From Liolophura sinensis (taxonomy: Eukaryota > Mollusca > Polyplacophora > Chitonida > Chitonidae): 64,000 nucleotides of DNA. The position numbers were made by a program, and so were the translations under genes. Below the pieces are notes generated by a model. That model worked only from the letters and a program-made list of their open reading frames with translations. It was not told the origin of the DNA and searched no databases. This document shows, piece by piece, positions 11,538 to 23,697 of the stretch. The DNA lies in the NCBI RefSeq assembly GCF_032854445.1, contig NC_088302.1, forward strand, positions 13,263,338 to 13,327,337, in the 5' to 3' direction. Numbering within the stretch: the first letter of the stretch is position 1; every line of letters starts with the position of its first letter.

Positions 11538-13424
11538 GTCCACATAACTTTTATACCACTGATTTTGAAATTTAAATGCAGAACCGTGTCGAGATATTGA
11601 AATATACACTTTCTTTAGCACTCTCTGGGTCCGATTTTCCGCCTTAATGTACCAGGTCCTTTACAAAGTGGAATTCAACTTCAGTCCAACGAAAACATGA
11701 CAACCATTATTGCATACAATTTCTGCGGTTTATGAAATAGCGCTTGTCCTATTAATACACAAGACTAGTCTAGTTCGGCGAGCCTACGAGTGCCGTCACC
11801 TCCCATTTGTCACACAGACAAAATTACGAACAATGGGAGCGGAAAAAAATCTTGAAATACCTTGTTCAAAGCCGGGACTGAAGGGTTAGGAATCATGTAC
11901 CGTGCCACTGATTCATGTCCTGTCCACATACATACCAAATAAATTAACAAAGGCACAGATTAAATTCGTACAGGCTATATTCAAAATATCATACTTCCGG
12001 GATCATCCTCAATTCGTCTATACAGCAATTAAAATTTGCAATAATTACAATACAGTATATATGAATTATTTTCTCCAAATAAACGTTTTGCCAAGTCAGC
12101 CATGCATAGAAACAACAAAGGTATAGTAACATACTCGACAGTCGGGTTTGTTAAAACCTCATCTTGAAACAGTTATTTCTCACTATATGTAGAAAACCTG
12201 CATGTTGAAAGAGTTGTTTCTTGATATATGCAGAAAACCTGCAAATTATATGTGCAGAATCGCTTATACAGAAACAACGACTACAATGTCTGGGTTGTTC
12301 TATGTTTGGAGAATGTGGAAAACACCATAAGGAAGCAGTAGCCAAAACATATTCAGATATCTTAAAGACATTGATATTCGCTCATAAGTACATTTTGTTT
12401 TTCTGTAACGTGGTAACAGAGCTTTTTGCCCAAAACTTACAGAATGAAAGAAAACGTATTAACCACGAGTCTAACCTTTTCATGCGGTTATCAGATATCC
12501 TTAACCCAACACTGCCATACCATTCTTAAACTCGGGTAAGTTTTCAAGTTGTGAGCAAATAACTGTATATATAAAAATATTTACACGTTAACTGCACTCA
12601 TCATATTTATAAAGAGCACTTGGAAATATTTAATTAATTCGAGAGGTAAATGAGTATAAGCTTTGAGAGTTACACCCTAACAGTAAGTACGTTATGTGCT
12701 ATTCAGCTCATTACAGGTAATCTCACAGAAATGAAAGGCAACTACCAACCTATTTCTTAGAATGACGCACACTAACTTTAGATATGTTGCAATGAAACTC
12801 GGAAATTAGACCTAAAAAACAGCGAAATGTGGCATGCTGGCGCATCCACACAACATTCAGTGCTTCGCACTACTAAAAATCTGCACTTACTTCAAAGTCT
12901 GAAGCATGGACAGTTTCTTGCTAGAAGTTTGGAGTGAAGAAATTCGGATGATACTGAACTAAATGTCTTCTATACAACTATTTTAAAGGTGAAATTCTGA
13001 CCAACTGATAGGTATAAGAATACCGCTTGATTTCATAACTGCATGTTTAACTACATGGGCAATGCGCAGAGAAATTTCGCAGTGAAGCCGCATTTCTAGA
13101 TAAAGGCTGGGGTTCATGTATTTCATTACATTTATACAGAAGGACAAGGTCAAGAGGCAGGTTTGGAATTTATAATGGGGTTTCACACAACATTGTAGTA
13201 TCTTTAGAAGAATAAAGCTTTTGATAAGGCCTATATTGTTACAAATTGAGCAGAAAATTTCTTCATTTTGCCAGTAAACAAACAACGTCCCTACAGATTT
13301 CATTTTCATCGTAACATGTACGTTGTACGTCCACAAGCTTTTACTGTTCAATGACGCCTGTGATCATATACCTGTATTGGTGCTTAGAGCTCACTCACTT
13401 GCACTTTTGATTTACGGTTAGGCT

Positions 13425-13670
13425 CATGCCTGCATGGTGCCAAAAGCTTATGTGCCTTTACTTCTGAATGTCAGCTGAATTTGACTGCGTTCTATCAAGA
13501 GCTCAAGTACGTGTCCTACTGCACAATGGCTTGATTGATACCTGCATGCTGCCAAGAGCTCACATGCTTGCAATTTCTTATCAAGGCTGGACTCCCACCT
13601 GTCTACTACCAAGAGCTCAAGTGCTTTTACTTCTCAATGAGGGCTGGATAATCTTGTATGTTATCCCACA
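13425..13670. repeat. Diverged minisatellite of about 62 bp, four copies
   Basis: Units contain CAAGAGCTCAAGTGCTT followed by CTTCTCAATnnGGCTGG and CCTGCATGCTGC. They are strongly diverged. No coding role is apparent. Confidence 0.65.
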
Positions 13671-14241
13671 GTTAGGAAGTGACCTCATGCAATGATGTCC
13701 TCAAACAAATAACAAAGCCAATTAACAGAAATTATCTTTTTAGAAAATCCGTACAAAATGAATTCTCAAGTGCCATGTTTATACACCTTACTCTCTTTTG
13801 TGTATTTTGTAACCCAGTTTGTTTGTTAGCTTTCAGCCTAATAAATGACAATCACAAAGAGCAAGGATATATCTGACTAACTTAACCTTACATATGTCAG
13901 AAAAGAGGGTTTTTAATGCCTCCCCTTACTGAAGTATATTTGATGGTCACTGTTTCAGTTGTTACACATAAAAGACAAAATTCTGGATGCTGTAAAAATG
14001 AAGGAAGACAACTATTATGAGAAAATGCTTTTTCACCAGAATTCGATATTTGTTTATGTTTAAGGGCATAACAAAAATAACTGCCAAAACAATAACACAG
14101 CCATAACCAGTCTAACCAGTAAATATTTGTCTCACCACACAAATATGGCGAACTGAAACAGAACTTTGGTAATTATGGCTGTTTGACTTTGAAAAAGAAA
14201 CCACCACTAATACACATCCTCAGAGACTCCAGCAACTATTA

Positions 14242-14580
14242 TTTATTAGAGCCTTATTCTCACAGAGCCGACAGGAACCCAACTGCATGAGAAACATATC
14301 CACTGGCAAATGGTGTATCAGCAGGTGAAATCTGTTACACGAATCAACGTCATGAGAACACTCGATCCACTGGTTACTGGTGGTCATCTTCAGGGTGTAT
14401 GAGAACCTGGCTTGATACAGACACACACGACTGATGTCATCTTGTGTCCAGAGAAACTTCGAACAGGAGACATACAAAATCTTCAGATTATATTCTGTTG
14501 GTATTTAACTTTAGCACAAGGATGGACTTTTTTGTTAACTGCATGCATATTCATTTTGACACTTGACTGTTTAATTTATT
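14242..14580 (-). terminator. Candidate EIF3J polyadenylation signals
   Basis: On the minus strand AATAAA occurs at 14580-14575, only 15 bp past the EIF3J stop, and again at 14247-14242. The distal one would give a 3' UTR of about 370 bases. The sequence cannot decide between them. Confidence 0.4.
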
Positions 14581-14594
14581 GATAGCTTGCGAGG

Positions 14595-17500
14595 CTATAT
14601 ATAGTCGTCATCATAGCCGTAGTTGCCAGGTGACGCCGCAGCTGCCACCAAGTCATCCAGATCATCAGACTTTCCAACTCGGATTGTCGCTTTCGATTTC
14701 TTCTTTTTCTTTTTGGCGTCTTGTTCCTGCTGTAATAACAATGAAGTACCCAATTTATAACTCATCAAAGAATGACAGATGACGTGAAGGAAAGAAGAAA
14801 CACATACAGTAAAGCCACAGATTGATACATCCTGTTTTAAGTCTTAGTATTAAACTGGATTGAAGATGTAATATCTGCACAATTAGCACAATATTTTTTG
14901 ACACTTATTTCCCTCTAATAATATGTCTTTTTAAAGGAGGGGAGAGATTTTTAGGTAAAATACAGTACGTATTTAAATTCACCTCCACTGTAATACTCAC
15001 CTTTGATAACCTATTTTTTTCGTGATAAATATTATTTAAGAGTCCTCCAAACTTCTTTACATCTTCTGTTTCCACTGGAAATATAAAATACACATCACAG
15101 GAAAAACAAAACAAATCTGTAAAATCCACGAAAAGATAAAGTTGTACAGGAGATCAATCCATAAACACATGACTTATGGCTTCAATAAATAATCTGCTAA
15201 CATGAAAAGTCTGCTTCACAAAATGAACTTATACCATAAAATTTTTGATATTTATTTATTTATTTATTTTATTGGTGTTTTATGCCGTACTCAAGAATAT
15301 TTCACTTATACGACGGCAGCCAGCATTATGGTGGGAGGAAACCGGGCAGAGCCCGGGGAAAACCCACGACCATCCGCACGTTGCTGCCAGAACTTCCCAC
15401 GTACGGCCGGAGAGGAAGCCAGCATGAGCTGGACTTAAACTCACAGCGACCGCATTGGTGAGAGACTCCTGGGTCATTACGCTGTGCTAGTGCGCTAACC
15501 GATTGAACCATGGAGGCCCCTAAAATTTTTGATAAAGCTTACGTTTCTAGCGAATGTCACTATGGCCAAATATGTGTCTGTTTGCAACTTTCACAAGACG
15601 GGACAATTGCAGAAAAATGTATATACATGTAAACTAAAATACTTACATGACAAAGCTAAATCTGTGAAAAGTTTTTCTAGAAATCCCGAAAAGCAAGGTG
15701 AAGGCTGAAACATCACAAAAAGCAAATATGTTTTAGAAACTTCGGTCTTACAACTTGTTTCTCTGTATCTTTGACTTGCCTCAACTAAAATGTAATTTGG
15801 TGATCAACACGATGCTGTGCAAATCGCTTCTGCAAAAACAGAGATGTTTTTTTTTTTTCCTTTTTGCTATATCAGGAACTCCATGGAAATCCAGGCACTT
15901 TTTTTTGGTGTTTATGTTAAAACTTGATGACTTTTTTCAACCATTATCAAAATATTTATTCCTTTTGATACTTGTTTAACACTATGCTCAAGAATTTTTA
16001 ACTCATTCCATGGCAGTCAGCTATATAGGTGGAGGAGCCAACCGCTGGCATGTTACTCACAAACATTCATGTACACAATACTGGTGGAAGACAAATGGTT
16101 TTCCAACAAACTAGACTGCCAAAGAATGTTGCCAATGCCATAAACTACTTTTCCCCACTTCCACAAGAACATTAATGATAATGATAACCACATTAAGATG
16201 ACAAATCATTTTACTATGTGTATAAATACTGTGTCTTTGCTAAATTGCTGCTGTGTCAGGTATCCTGACAGGTCATGGTGTGACTCGAATTAGGTTTAAT
16301 CCCAGATCTCTGGCTCTGGAGCAGACGCCCTAACCACTAGGAAACCTGCAGATGGCCGTGGGTTTTCCCCGGGCTCTGCTCGGTTTCCTCCCACCATAAT
16401 GCTGGCCGCCGTTGTATAAGTGAAATATTCCTAAGTACGGTGTGAAACATCATGCAAATAAATCAAATAACCACTAGGACACAAAATCGGTTGAAATACT
16501 TTGTGCAATGCCTTCAGGTAAGAAATGTTATTACAAAATTAATGACCTGTATATGTAAAGAAAAATAAGTTTACCTGAAACGTCAAAATTTTCTCTGTAA
16601 GTGCCTCAGAAAACTTCACAAACTCTTCTTGAGTTTCTGGCTGGAAGCTATCAAGACCTGACGCTGATATTCCTGAAAACAATTTTGCAGGTGTCACATG
16701 ATTTTACAAGCACTTTCATGGAATAGAGCAAACTGCATGCCCATTCTCGAGAGCGCTAATGGTGTTTCAGAGGTAACGCTTTACAGCAACACGTAAACAG
16801 ACTGAAACATAAACCAAGGTAGAGCTGTCAAGCCAATCAAAATGACCTTGAATAGTGTAACGTTCAAAAAAAGGCCAGCCGCACGACAGCAGCTTTAGTT
16901 CCTTTCCTGTTGGTCTTAATTATTTGTTTTTCACTATGAGCAAGGTGATCTTGACTAAAATTACAGCAGAACTGGCAACTTCTGGTTAAAACAAACTTTC
17001 TCACCAACATGTATCTAGCCATTATATCTTGCTTCAAAGCACCAACAGGCTTGTCAAGCTCTTCTATAGCATTGAATTACCAAAATGATACACACCTCTC
17101 CCTCATCACAAACATAATTCTTCAACCTATTTCTCTATCTTTGAAAGATGTTTATTCAAGCATATTCCAAGGCACATTATTCCTTGCAGACTGAAAAAAT
17201 TATACTTTTTGTGAAGCTTTGAAATTGGCCAAGTTTTCCAAAATCTTATAAATGGTTCATAAATCAGACTGACAAGTTGCTTTTTCATATGCAAGAAAAA
17301 CTGATGAAATTCCAGTATACATACTAGTGTATTCGTACCAGTGTGGCTCTAATACAAGAATAGAGTTGCTGTTTTGTTTCAAACTTTAAAAGCTTTCAAC
17401 ATCATAAAAAGAATTGTTCATATTACGCGAAAATATTCACAACTTAGTTATGTTCATTGCTGAAACATCAAAATCAAAACAAGAAGCTAGGATAATTGTC

Positions 17501-20500
17501 CCAAATGCCACAGACTTGGAACTTGACCAAGAGTCATTCCAAATGTGTCCGACCTACACAGCCATATCGCACAGGTGGGGTCCAAGAGATCTGACTTGCT
17601 CCATTTCAGACTACATAAGCCATGCTCAACAAGTTTTCGCTTTCATATTATTGGCTATGTGGATGGGGGAAGCCGGTGTGCCCGGATAAAGGACAAACAT
17701 GAGATCTCCTTGTGCAGAAAAACATGTTGTAATAGGCGAGAGGAGTATATATACACTGCAACGATGAATAAACAGCAAATCAAACAAAAACAAATTGTCA
17801 TTCATCACAAAACACTGTCAAATAGTCAACCTTTGGTAGATCTTTGATTTTACTTGGAAAACAGGAAGAACTCAATCTCATTGGACACATCAGTTGAGTG
17901 ATGCCCTCAATGCCAGAGTTAATAAAAGCAGGATCAAGACTCTGTCACATCCACAAAACTATATGATCAGTTCATGCTACAGTAAGACTGCCATCAGTAT
18001 TTGGCTTAAAAATGTCCGATGCTGCAAAATACCTGCTAACAATGTCAGTAATTTTCACAAAGATCATGCTTTTGAATCTTTGGCAAAAGAAGAATTACTT
18101 GTAAGACAAATGTTTTCTCACTCCAAGCATATCAAGCCCATGCTGCTGAGTCAAAATCAATTTTTGTCACATTTTTACATCTGGATGAACCATGCGAATA
18201 AACACAAAAGCATCACATGATATAGCATAGATCTTTACAGCCGCAAGGTGGGAAAAGGTTAGCAAGTCCATGAAATATGGAATTTACTTGATAAATTTAA
18301 ATGATCCTGCTTCTAAAACATTAGGTCCTGCTCAGATAAAGAAAGAGATCTTACCAAATGTTTCTCGAGCTACCTTTAAATCAGCATCTTTTTGTATTTT
18401 CTGTATTCGTAATTTTTCTGCGAGCTTTTCTTCTGCTGATAAAGGTTTCTTTGCTTTTTTAGCTTCCTCTTCTTCCTAGGAAATGGATACAATAAAAAGA
18501 ACATAGCACATGATCACAAGTTCCAATCATGTTCAGCTTTTTGTCAGTTTGTCAGTAGAAATCAAATAGTTTCTGACTTCAAATCTTAAGACTCATTAGG
18601 AACTGAAGATGTACATCAGGTTAATTCCACACTTCCTACCTTTGCAAGCTTCTCCGCTAACTCTCTTTCAGCAATCCTCTCAGCTAAAGGTTTTTTCTTC
18701 TTCTTCTGATAGGCTTTGACATCTGATGAACCTAAGTTTATGGACAGCAAACCAGGAGAGAATCAAACCTTTGTCTACCAAATTGCAGTGAACTTTGCTT
18801 TTCTCCATCATTCAACATTAACATACCAATAATCAATTTACACATCTTCATAGTTCTACACACTGGGGATAATAAAACGCTGCAGAAAATTCATGAAGGT
18901 CATTAAGGTTAACTGTACTTGTACTCATGTTTCGAAATTTCATTAACAGTTAGTCCCTAAAACTGCATGAACTATACTCCTCTCTACAGTTTTTATGGCA
19001 GAAAATGTTATTTATTTATTTATAATTCCAAAGAAAAACCCTGTCTGTTGCAAGTCCTAATGTAAACTTACTGTCCCCACTGGCATCAGCATTCTCTGCC
19101 TTGTCTTCATCTTCCCATGAATCCTAGAGATAAAAGACACAGCAATATGTTTTAACTATTTGGCTAGTGATTTTTTCCAAATTTTTTCATGCTGTAATGA
19201 ATCAGACCATTTTAGAGATCTTCATACTTCACAAAAGCAGCACGGATTTCAAAAATGATACGATAGCTTCATATCAAAACCTCACAATCTAAATGGTCAC
19301 GGCAAAAAAAAAAAAAAAAAGAGACAAATAAATGAACTCCTGTGGTTAAATTGTTGATTACTTAATTTGTTTTTTCCTTGCCACGACAAGTTGCATTTAT
19401 AGGCCATTTACTGGGCCAGTAGAACACAAAGAGTTCCAGTAAAAATATATAGTTACAGACATTGCTGTCCAATAATTTTTTCATTTTCTGGTGGGGGGAG
19501 GGGGGGGGGGGGTAGATGGGAGATGAACCCTGCCACGCCTATCCAAAAACATGGCACAAACTTCAAACACCCGTCGTCTTAATTTACCACCCCAACCGAT
19601 GACGCTAATTAACTTTTAACTGATTTATTTATTTTATTTATTTGATTGGTGTTTTTATGCAGTACGAGGATTATGGTAGGAGGAAACCGGGCAAAGCCTT
19701 GGGGATATCCATGACCATCAGCAGGTTGCTGGAAGACCTTCCCACGTACGGCTGGAAAGGAAGCCAGCATGAGTTGGACTTGAACTCACAGAGACCGCAC
19801 TGGTGAGAGGCTCTTGGCAGGGTTCGCACACATGACGGCCAAAAAAATTCACATACTTTCAAGTACTTAAAATACAAATTCAAGTACCTCAAATGAAAGT
19901 TCCAATCTTCGCTCTTGCATACAAACTGCGACAACAGACGCAACTTGAATACTTTTTTAGATCATTACGACTGGTGAGCAGCCTTGTGTTGGTGCCATAA
20001 CCTTCAGTCAATGCACACATCACTGATTATCAGATAACCCTTCATTGATTCGTATAAATTTTCCATTGTCCGTCAGAATAAAATGCGCAGCTTAAAATAT
20101 TTCCGCAAAACACAGGTGTTTGTAAACAGCACCACTGTCAGTCACGAATAGTCCAGGGCGGACTTGCCCATACTGGAGACATCTGCACTTCGGGGACACA
20201 AACGGCAGTATGCCCGATTGACACTGCTGGTGTCGCGTACAAGTCAGCGCTTGAAATCTGGGATCTGCAGCTATTCATCCCCAAAACGATGGTTGCCTGG
20301 CATCTCTAGCTCTTTTTTACACACCAAATCACTCTCAATGACTACAGCGTAAGTTCTTACCACTAAACCAAAATATGGCGACCTCAGCGCCGTCTGGCGG
20401 AGAAAAGAAAGTCTACATTGGTGCAAAACCACGACCACATACATACCACTGGCGGCTGCTTTAGGTGCATGCCCGTTGCCAGTTGATTCACAGATTCTTA

Positions 20501-22532
20501 CCACCGAATAACTTTCTTCATATGACAAAAGCAAAATCCAGTTCTTTCAAGGACCTCCACATAAAAATGGCCAAATTCAAGCACTTTCCAGTCCTTAAAT
20601 TACCAAAATAAAATTCAAGTACTTTCAAGATTTTCAAGGACTTGTGTGAGCCCTACCAGTCATTACGCTGCATTAGCACACTAACCAACTGAGCCATGGT
20701 GGCCTCTTGGTGGAACTGAGTGCCTTGCTGTTAACAGTCATTTTGAAATGTCACGTAATCTACTAGTGGTTTCAAACGGTAACAGAGTTCTGGAGGCAAT
20801 CAAATCCTCCAAAAACTATTATTTTTCCATTATCGTCTAACATAGGCACAACCTCAATCTTCATAATCCAATCCAGAAGGGCATAAAGAAAAACTTGTAT
20901 TATTAGTGCTGGTACCACCATTGCTGTAGTCCATCTAGATGGACTCGGTGTGCTGTTTTAAAATTTTGACATTCACTGTAACACTGAGCCCATCAACGTC
21001 TCTCAAAAAAACAAGGCGCGCATGTCAAATTCACATCTCCTTCCTACTTATGGCAATTTAACTCATCTCCTCTGCTCATTTATGTGTAACTTTATGGTGA
21101 AATTTCTAATACTATCCTGACCTATGAAACTAATTAATTCACCGCATGGTGGTCACATTGACATGCAACTGAGTTTTGGTATTGAAATCCTCAAGAAAAC
21201 TATTATATTTTGATTGCTGTCTGCAAGAAGAACTTCTACCTTCTTAATTCAATCCAAAAAGGCATAAAAAAGAACTTGTATTTTTAGTGCAGGTGCCGTG
21301 AGTGCAGACCTCACTGAGATCGGCTCCATCTAGCCAAGGATCTTGGCTGTGATCTTGTAATGTGGGGTTAGGTCTAAATCACTGCAGAGGAGCCTTCCAG
21401 GTTAAACTAATGGTATTTAAGAAGAGCTTAGCAACAAAAATGTGTGGAAATTGAACCAACACATGCATTAACCTGGCAAAAACCAACGAATTATGTTATC
21501 AAGAGATTCTCTGTTTCCTCTGCCAATTTTTACAACATTCTGTAGCCTTTACGACCAGTAAATCCAAGATAATTCACAGCAGTGACATACGCTCACCTGC
21601 CGTGTCAACATGGCGACCTAATAAACCGAGTTGTTGCTCTTTCACAGCCTCATTATGTTTTGATCAGCTGACAGAAAGCCATTTAACTGCGGAGGCGCGG
21701 ACTGGCAATTGACTGATGGCTATGGGGTAGAAGGATGAGACCCACAGTTTGTGCGCACTGTCAAATTAAGCTTGCAGTCCAAAAAAGGGGGATTATCTTC
21801 AGCATCCTTTCCATTCTATCTTTCATGGAAAGGTCAACCGCTGTTGCTCAGTGATCTGCTAAATATGACACTATTTTTAATTTCGGCTGAGGATGGTCAG
21901 CGGGTCCAAGGTCAAGGGCTTGGCTCTATCGAGTTGCACAGATGTGCGGCGATTAGTTTGAGAGTTGCACGCTGAGTCCATCTTGATAGACTATCAGTAT
22001 GGATTTGATTGAAATCATGTTCACTGAATGTGGAGAGGTGTTCGAAAGTGTGAAGCCAGTTTTCAGATAGGCAGGGATGAATGAGTTTGCCGATGAATGT
22101 CAGAAACATAAAAACAGACAAAACAATAAAAACGTAAAGATAGCACAGGCAATATGTTATTCAATGTCAAAGTAAAGGATATAGTTCTTTTGGATTTCAA
22201 TGTCAATGCCACACAAAAAATTTAGCTCTGTCTTGAGAGTATGGTTATAATATGTTGGCAAGATAAACGAGGTCGCAGTAGTAGTTTTACCCTATGACTA
22301 ATGCGTTCGTCACACTTGCGTTGTTGTTGTAATCCTACCTTCACGCCGTCTTCTTCATCCTCTCCTTCCCATTTATCTGTTGCAGCAGAAGAGGCGACAA
22401 AGCCACTGTCGGGTTGGAAATCTTCCGAATCTGTAAATGACAAGAATATGATAACACGAACAATCCGATCATACCTTTAACCAGCCGATTGTACAAACCA
22501 TATGTAGCAACATGCTTACCCCAGTCAGCCAT
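14595..22532 (-). CDS. EIF3J: Eukaryotic translation initiation factor 3 subunit J
   Basis: Nine exons on the minus strand: 22532-22520, 22430-22339, 19123-19072, 18731-18640, 18475-18355, 16672-16575, 15704-15647, 15074-15001, 14726-14595 (the last acceptor could lie 3 bp upstream). They total about 243 residues, close to human EIF3J (258). The protein starts MADWG, continues with acidic DKWEGEDEEDGVK and DSWEDEDKAE, then a Lys/Glu-rich helix, then PLSAEEKLAEKLRIQKIQK and ARETFG as in the human protein. It ends with a KKKKKKSK patch, DDLDDLV and a tail in NYGYDDDYI. EIF3J sits on the 40S subunit near the decoding centre and tunes mRNA and eIF1A binding and subunit splitting. The gene is head to head with the FAM221B-like gene. 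The largest intron (3.2 kb) has taken up a SINE with a hAT-like element inside it. Confidence 0.95.
15249..15521 (-). mobile_element. MetaSINE-like SINE, full length, little diverged
   Basis: Complete head, core and (TTTA)n tail on the minus strand. It lies in the EIF3J intron between the exons at 15001-15074 and 15647-15704. Confidence 0.88.
15975..16344 (-). mobile_element. SINE of a third type with tRNA-like head
   Basis: Read on the minus strand: CCTAGTGGTTAGGGCGTCTG (A-box-like) and GGGATTAAACCTAATTCGAG (B-box region), with a body running to CTTGAGCATAGTG. It abuts the MetaSINE fragment to its right, giving two neighbouring insertions in opposite orientation. Old copy. Confidence 0.6.
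16345..16472 (+). mobile_element. MetaSINE-like SINE, 3' fragment
   Basis: Core and tail (AAACCTGCAGATGGCCGTGG to AATAAATCAAATAA). Lies 100 bp from the EIF3J exon at 16575. Confidence 0.8.
17175..17313. repeat. Dispersed repeat shared with 36586-36735
   Basis: ACTTTTTGTGAAGCTTTGAA and later TTGCTTTTTCATATGCAAG match, in the same order, ACTTTTTGTGAAGTCCTGAA and TTGCTCTTTCACATGCGA in the copy near 36.6 kb. No ends or coding content were seen, so the family is unknown. Confidence 0.55.
19072..19123 (-). other. EIF3J: EIF3J exon 3 (acidic segment), example of short-exon structure
   Basis: A 52-bp exon (17 codons plus 1 base) encoding DSWEDEDKAENADASGD. It continues the acidic N-terminal region that in the family contacts the 40S/eIF3 surface. 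Acceptor TCTCTAG and donor ACA|GTAAGT are both clear. Confidence 0.85.
19491..19512. repeat. G-rich run in EIF3J intron
   Basis: A nearly pure guanine run after GGTGGGGGGA on the plus strand. It is likely length-variable and hard to sequence. Confidence 0.7.
19621..20708 (-). mobile_element. MetaSINE-like SINE split by an 838-bp insertion
   Basis: The 3' part (19621-19817) and the 5' part with the head (20656-20708, ending CTGAGCCATGGTGGCC) are one SINE on the minus strand. They are separated by a DNA-transposon-like element, so the SINE is the older insertion. Confidence 0.85.
19818..20655. mobile_element. hAT-like non-autonomous DNA transposon
   Basis: The tips are CAGGGTTCGCACACATGACG at the left and, read inwards from the right, TAGGGCTCACACAAGTCCTT. 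Each is followed by subterminal copies of CAAGTACTT and AAATTCAAG motifs. CAGGG-type tips and such subterminal repeats suit the hAT superfamily. The 8-bp target duplication expected of hAT is not clean. No transposase frame was seen, so it would depend on another element for movement. Confidence 0.75.
20745..21420. repeat. Two diverged direct copies, about 330-370 bp each
   Basis: Within EIF3J intron 2, the order CAAATCCTCCAAAAACTATTA ... CAATCCAGAAGGGCATAAA ... CTTGTATTATTAGTGC recurs about 370 bp later with roughly 25% differences (segments shown are partial, and the first is quoted without its last base in the second copy). An old tandem duplication, with no gene visible. Confidence 0.6.
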
Positions 22533-22760
22533 TTTTGTTAAGTCACGTGAGGGCGGGAATTCGCGCTATTTCAAGAACTTTTCCCCCTAATTACAAAAAC
22601 TATATTTTCGGATTTAATTGTTCACTATTTAGAACACCGATGGATTAATTTACTAAATATGTAGAGATTGATTTATTTTGGGTACAGATCTCTGTGGCAA
22701 CGCAAGCTATTGACAGCTCCAGGCAAGATGGCGCGAGACTGAGACGACACAGCAGACGAA
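22533..22760. promoter_or_regulatory. Probable bidirectional promoter, EIF3J / FAM221B-like
   Basis: EIF3J starts at 22532 on the minus strand and the FAM221B-like gene runs the other way. The interval has a perfect E-box palindrome TCACGTGA (22543-22550), a GC/E2F-like GGGCGGGAATTCGCGC just beyond, and a YY1-like CAAGATGGCG (22724-22733). It is locally GC-richer than its flanks. The FAM221B first exon should be non-coding and start here, since its ATG exon opens with a splice acceptor at 23670. Confidence 0.55.
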
Positions 22761-23697
22761 AAATCATAAGAACGTTGCGTAGAGGTTTTTATTGTCCGAT
22801 ATTAAATTATAATCAACCACATTCTGTTTACCTAGCTGACTTTTCCTGTCTTCAAATACGCCAGTTGACTATGCTTTAATCATTGGGAATATACATTGCA
22901 TAGGAACCCAGCACATATGGGTACAGATACGTGTAGAATATTCATTCTCCACCCCATGATATGGGCAAGTACGTGATAAAGGATTATTTCGGAGTTTATC
23001 TTATCTGAACTTCATTTTCAGTATTTGGCTAGATACAGTGTTTCGCCATTACTCTCTGAAAATGAAGGTGGCACAGATACTTGACTTTTCAGCCTCAGTC
23101 TGATTGTCAGAGAGTCGATCACTCTCATGACTCATAATTACATAAATTACCGGTATTCAAAGAGGAAAAAAAAGGCAATCCTTTCACTTCTTTTTCTTGT
23201 AGATCCAAAGGCAAAAGTTTGATCATGTGAAGCTGTATTGAAACTGAAAGTGACAGCTGATCAAGACGTGATATGATCAATCCTTTAGACTTCTCGATTT
23301 TGTTTTAGCACAACTTTATTGCTCATCTATGTGATAAATAAAAAGGAATAATATAAGGGATGGCGATTGTCTGTTAAGTCTACAGTAGAAATCATATACC
23401 TGTGTCAGGCTACAAATGCTGTGCTCTATCTCACTTATTTCAAAACTATGTAACAGTTAATACTGTATATAGATGTGTAAACGTTAACTAATGTTTTAAT
23501 AGCTTTTCTGTGTTTTTATAGCTCAGATAATACAACTTTGTTACCATGAATTGTCATTTCTAGAAGGCAGGCCTAAAACTTTGAAGGCTCTTACTGTTAC
23601 CTGTGAAGTATGAAGAAATTGGTTTTAAAGTGCTTACCTACATCTGTTCAATTCTTATTTGCGTTTGTAGGCATGTAAATCCTTCAACCAGCAAAAG

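Larger units (their letters stand above)
9904..14240. other. Intergenic region, no gene seen
   Basis: AT-rich sequence with only short chance open frames. It holds one SINE, a diverged minisatellite, and a short direct duplication near 12163-12240 (two copies of a segment ending in GCAGAAAACCTGCA-like sequence). The block near 10145-10180 resembles 38435-38470 (ATCACTGCCACTATTAGACA), so it is probably a dispersed repeat. Confidence 0.6.

Noticed and set aside
12221-13351. Frames of 102 and 122 codons in the 10-14 kb intergenic region
   Set aside because: Low-complexity composition, no conserved motif, no convincing splice partners.
17414-17847. Overlapping frames of 91 and 100 codons in an EIF3J intron
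   Set aside because: No splice context, no recognisable domain and different frames overlapping; treated as chance within intron sequence.
20164-20534. Short frames inside the hAT-like element
   Set aside because: Under 90 codons, on both strands, with no transposase motif; the element looks non-autonomous.
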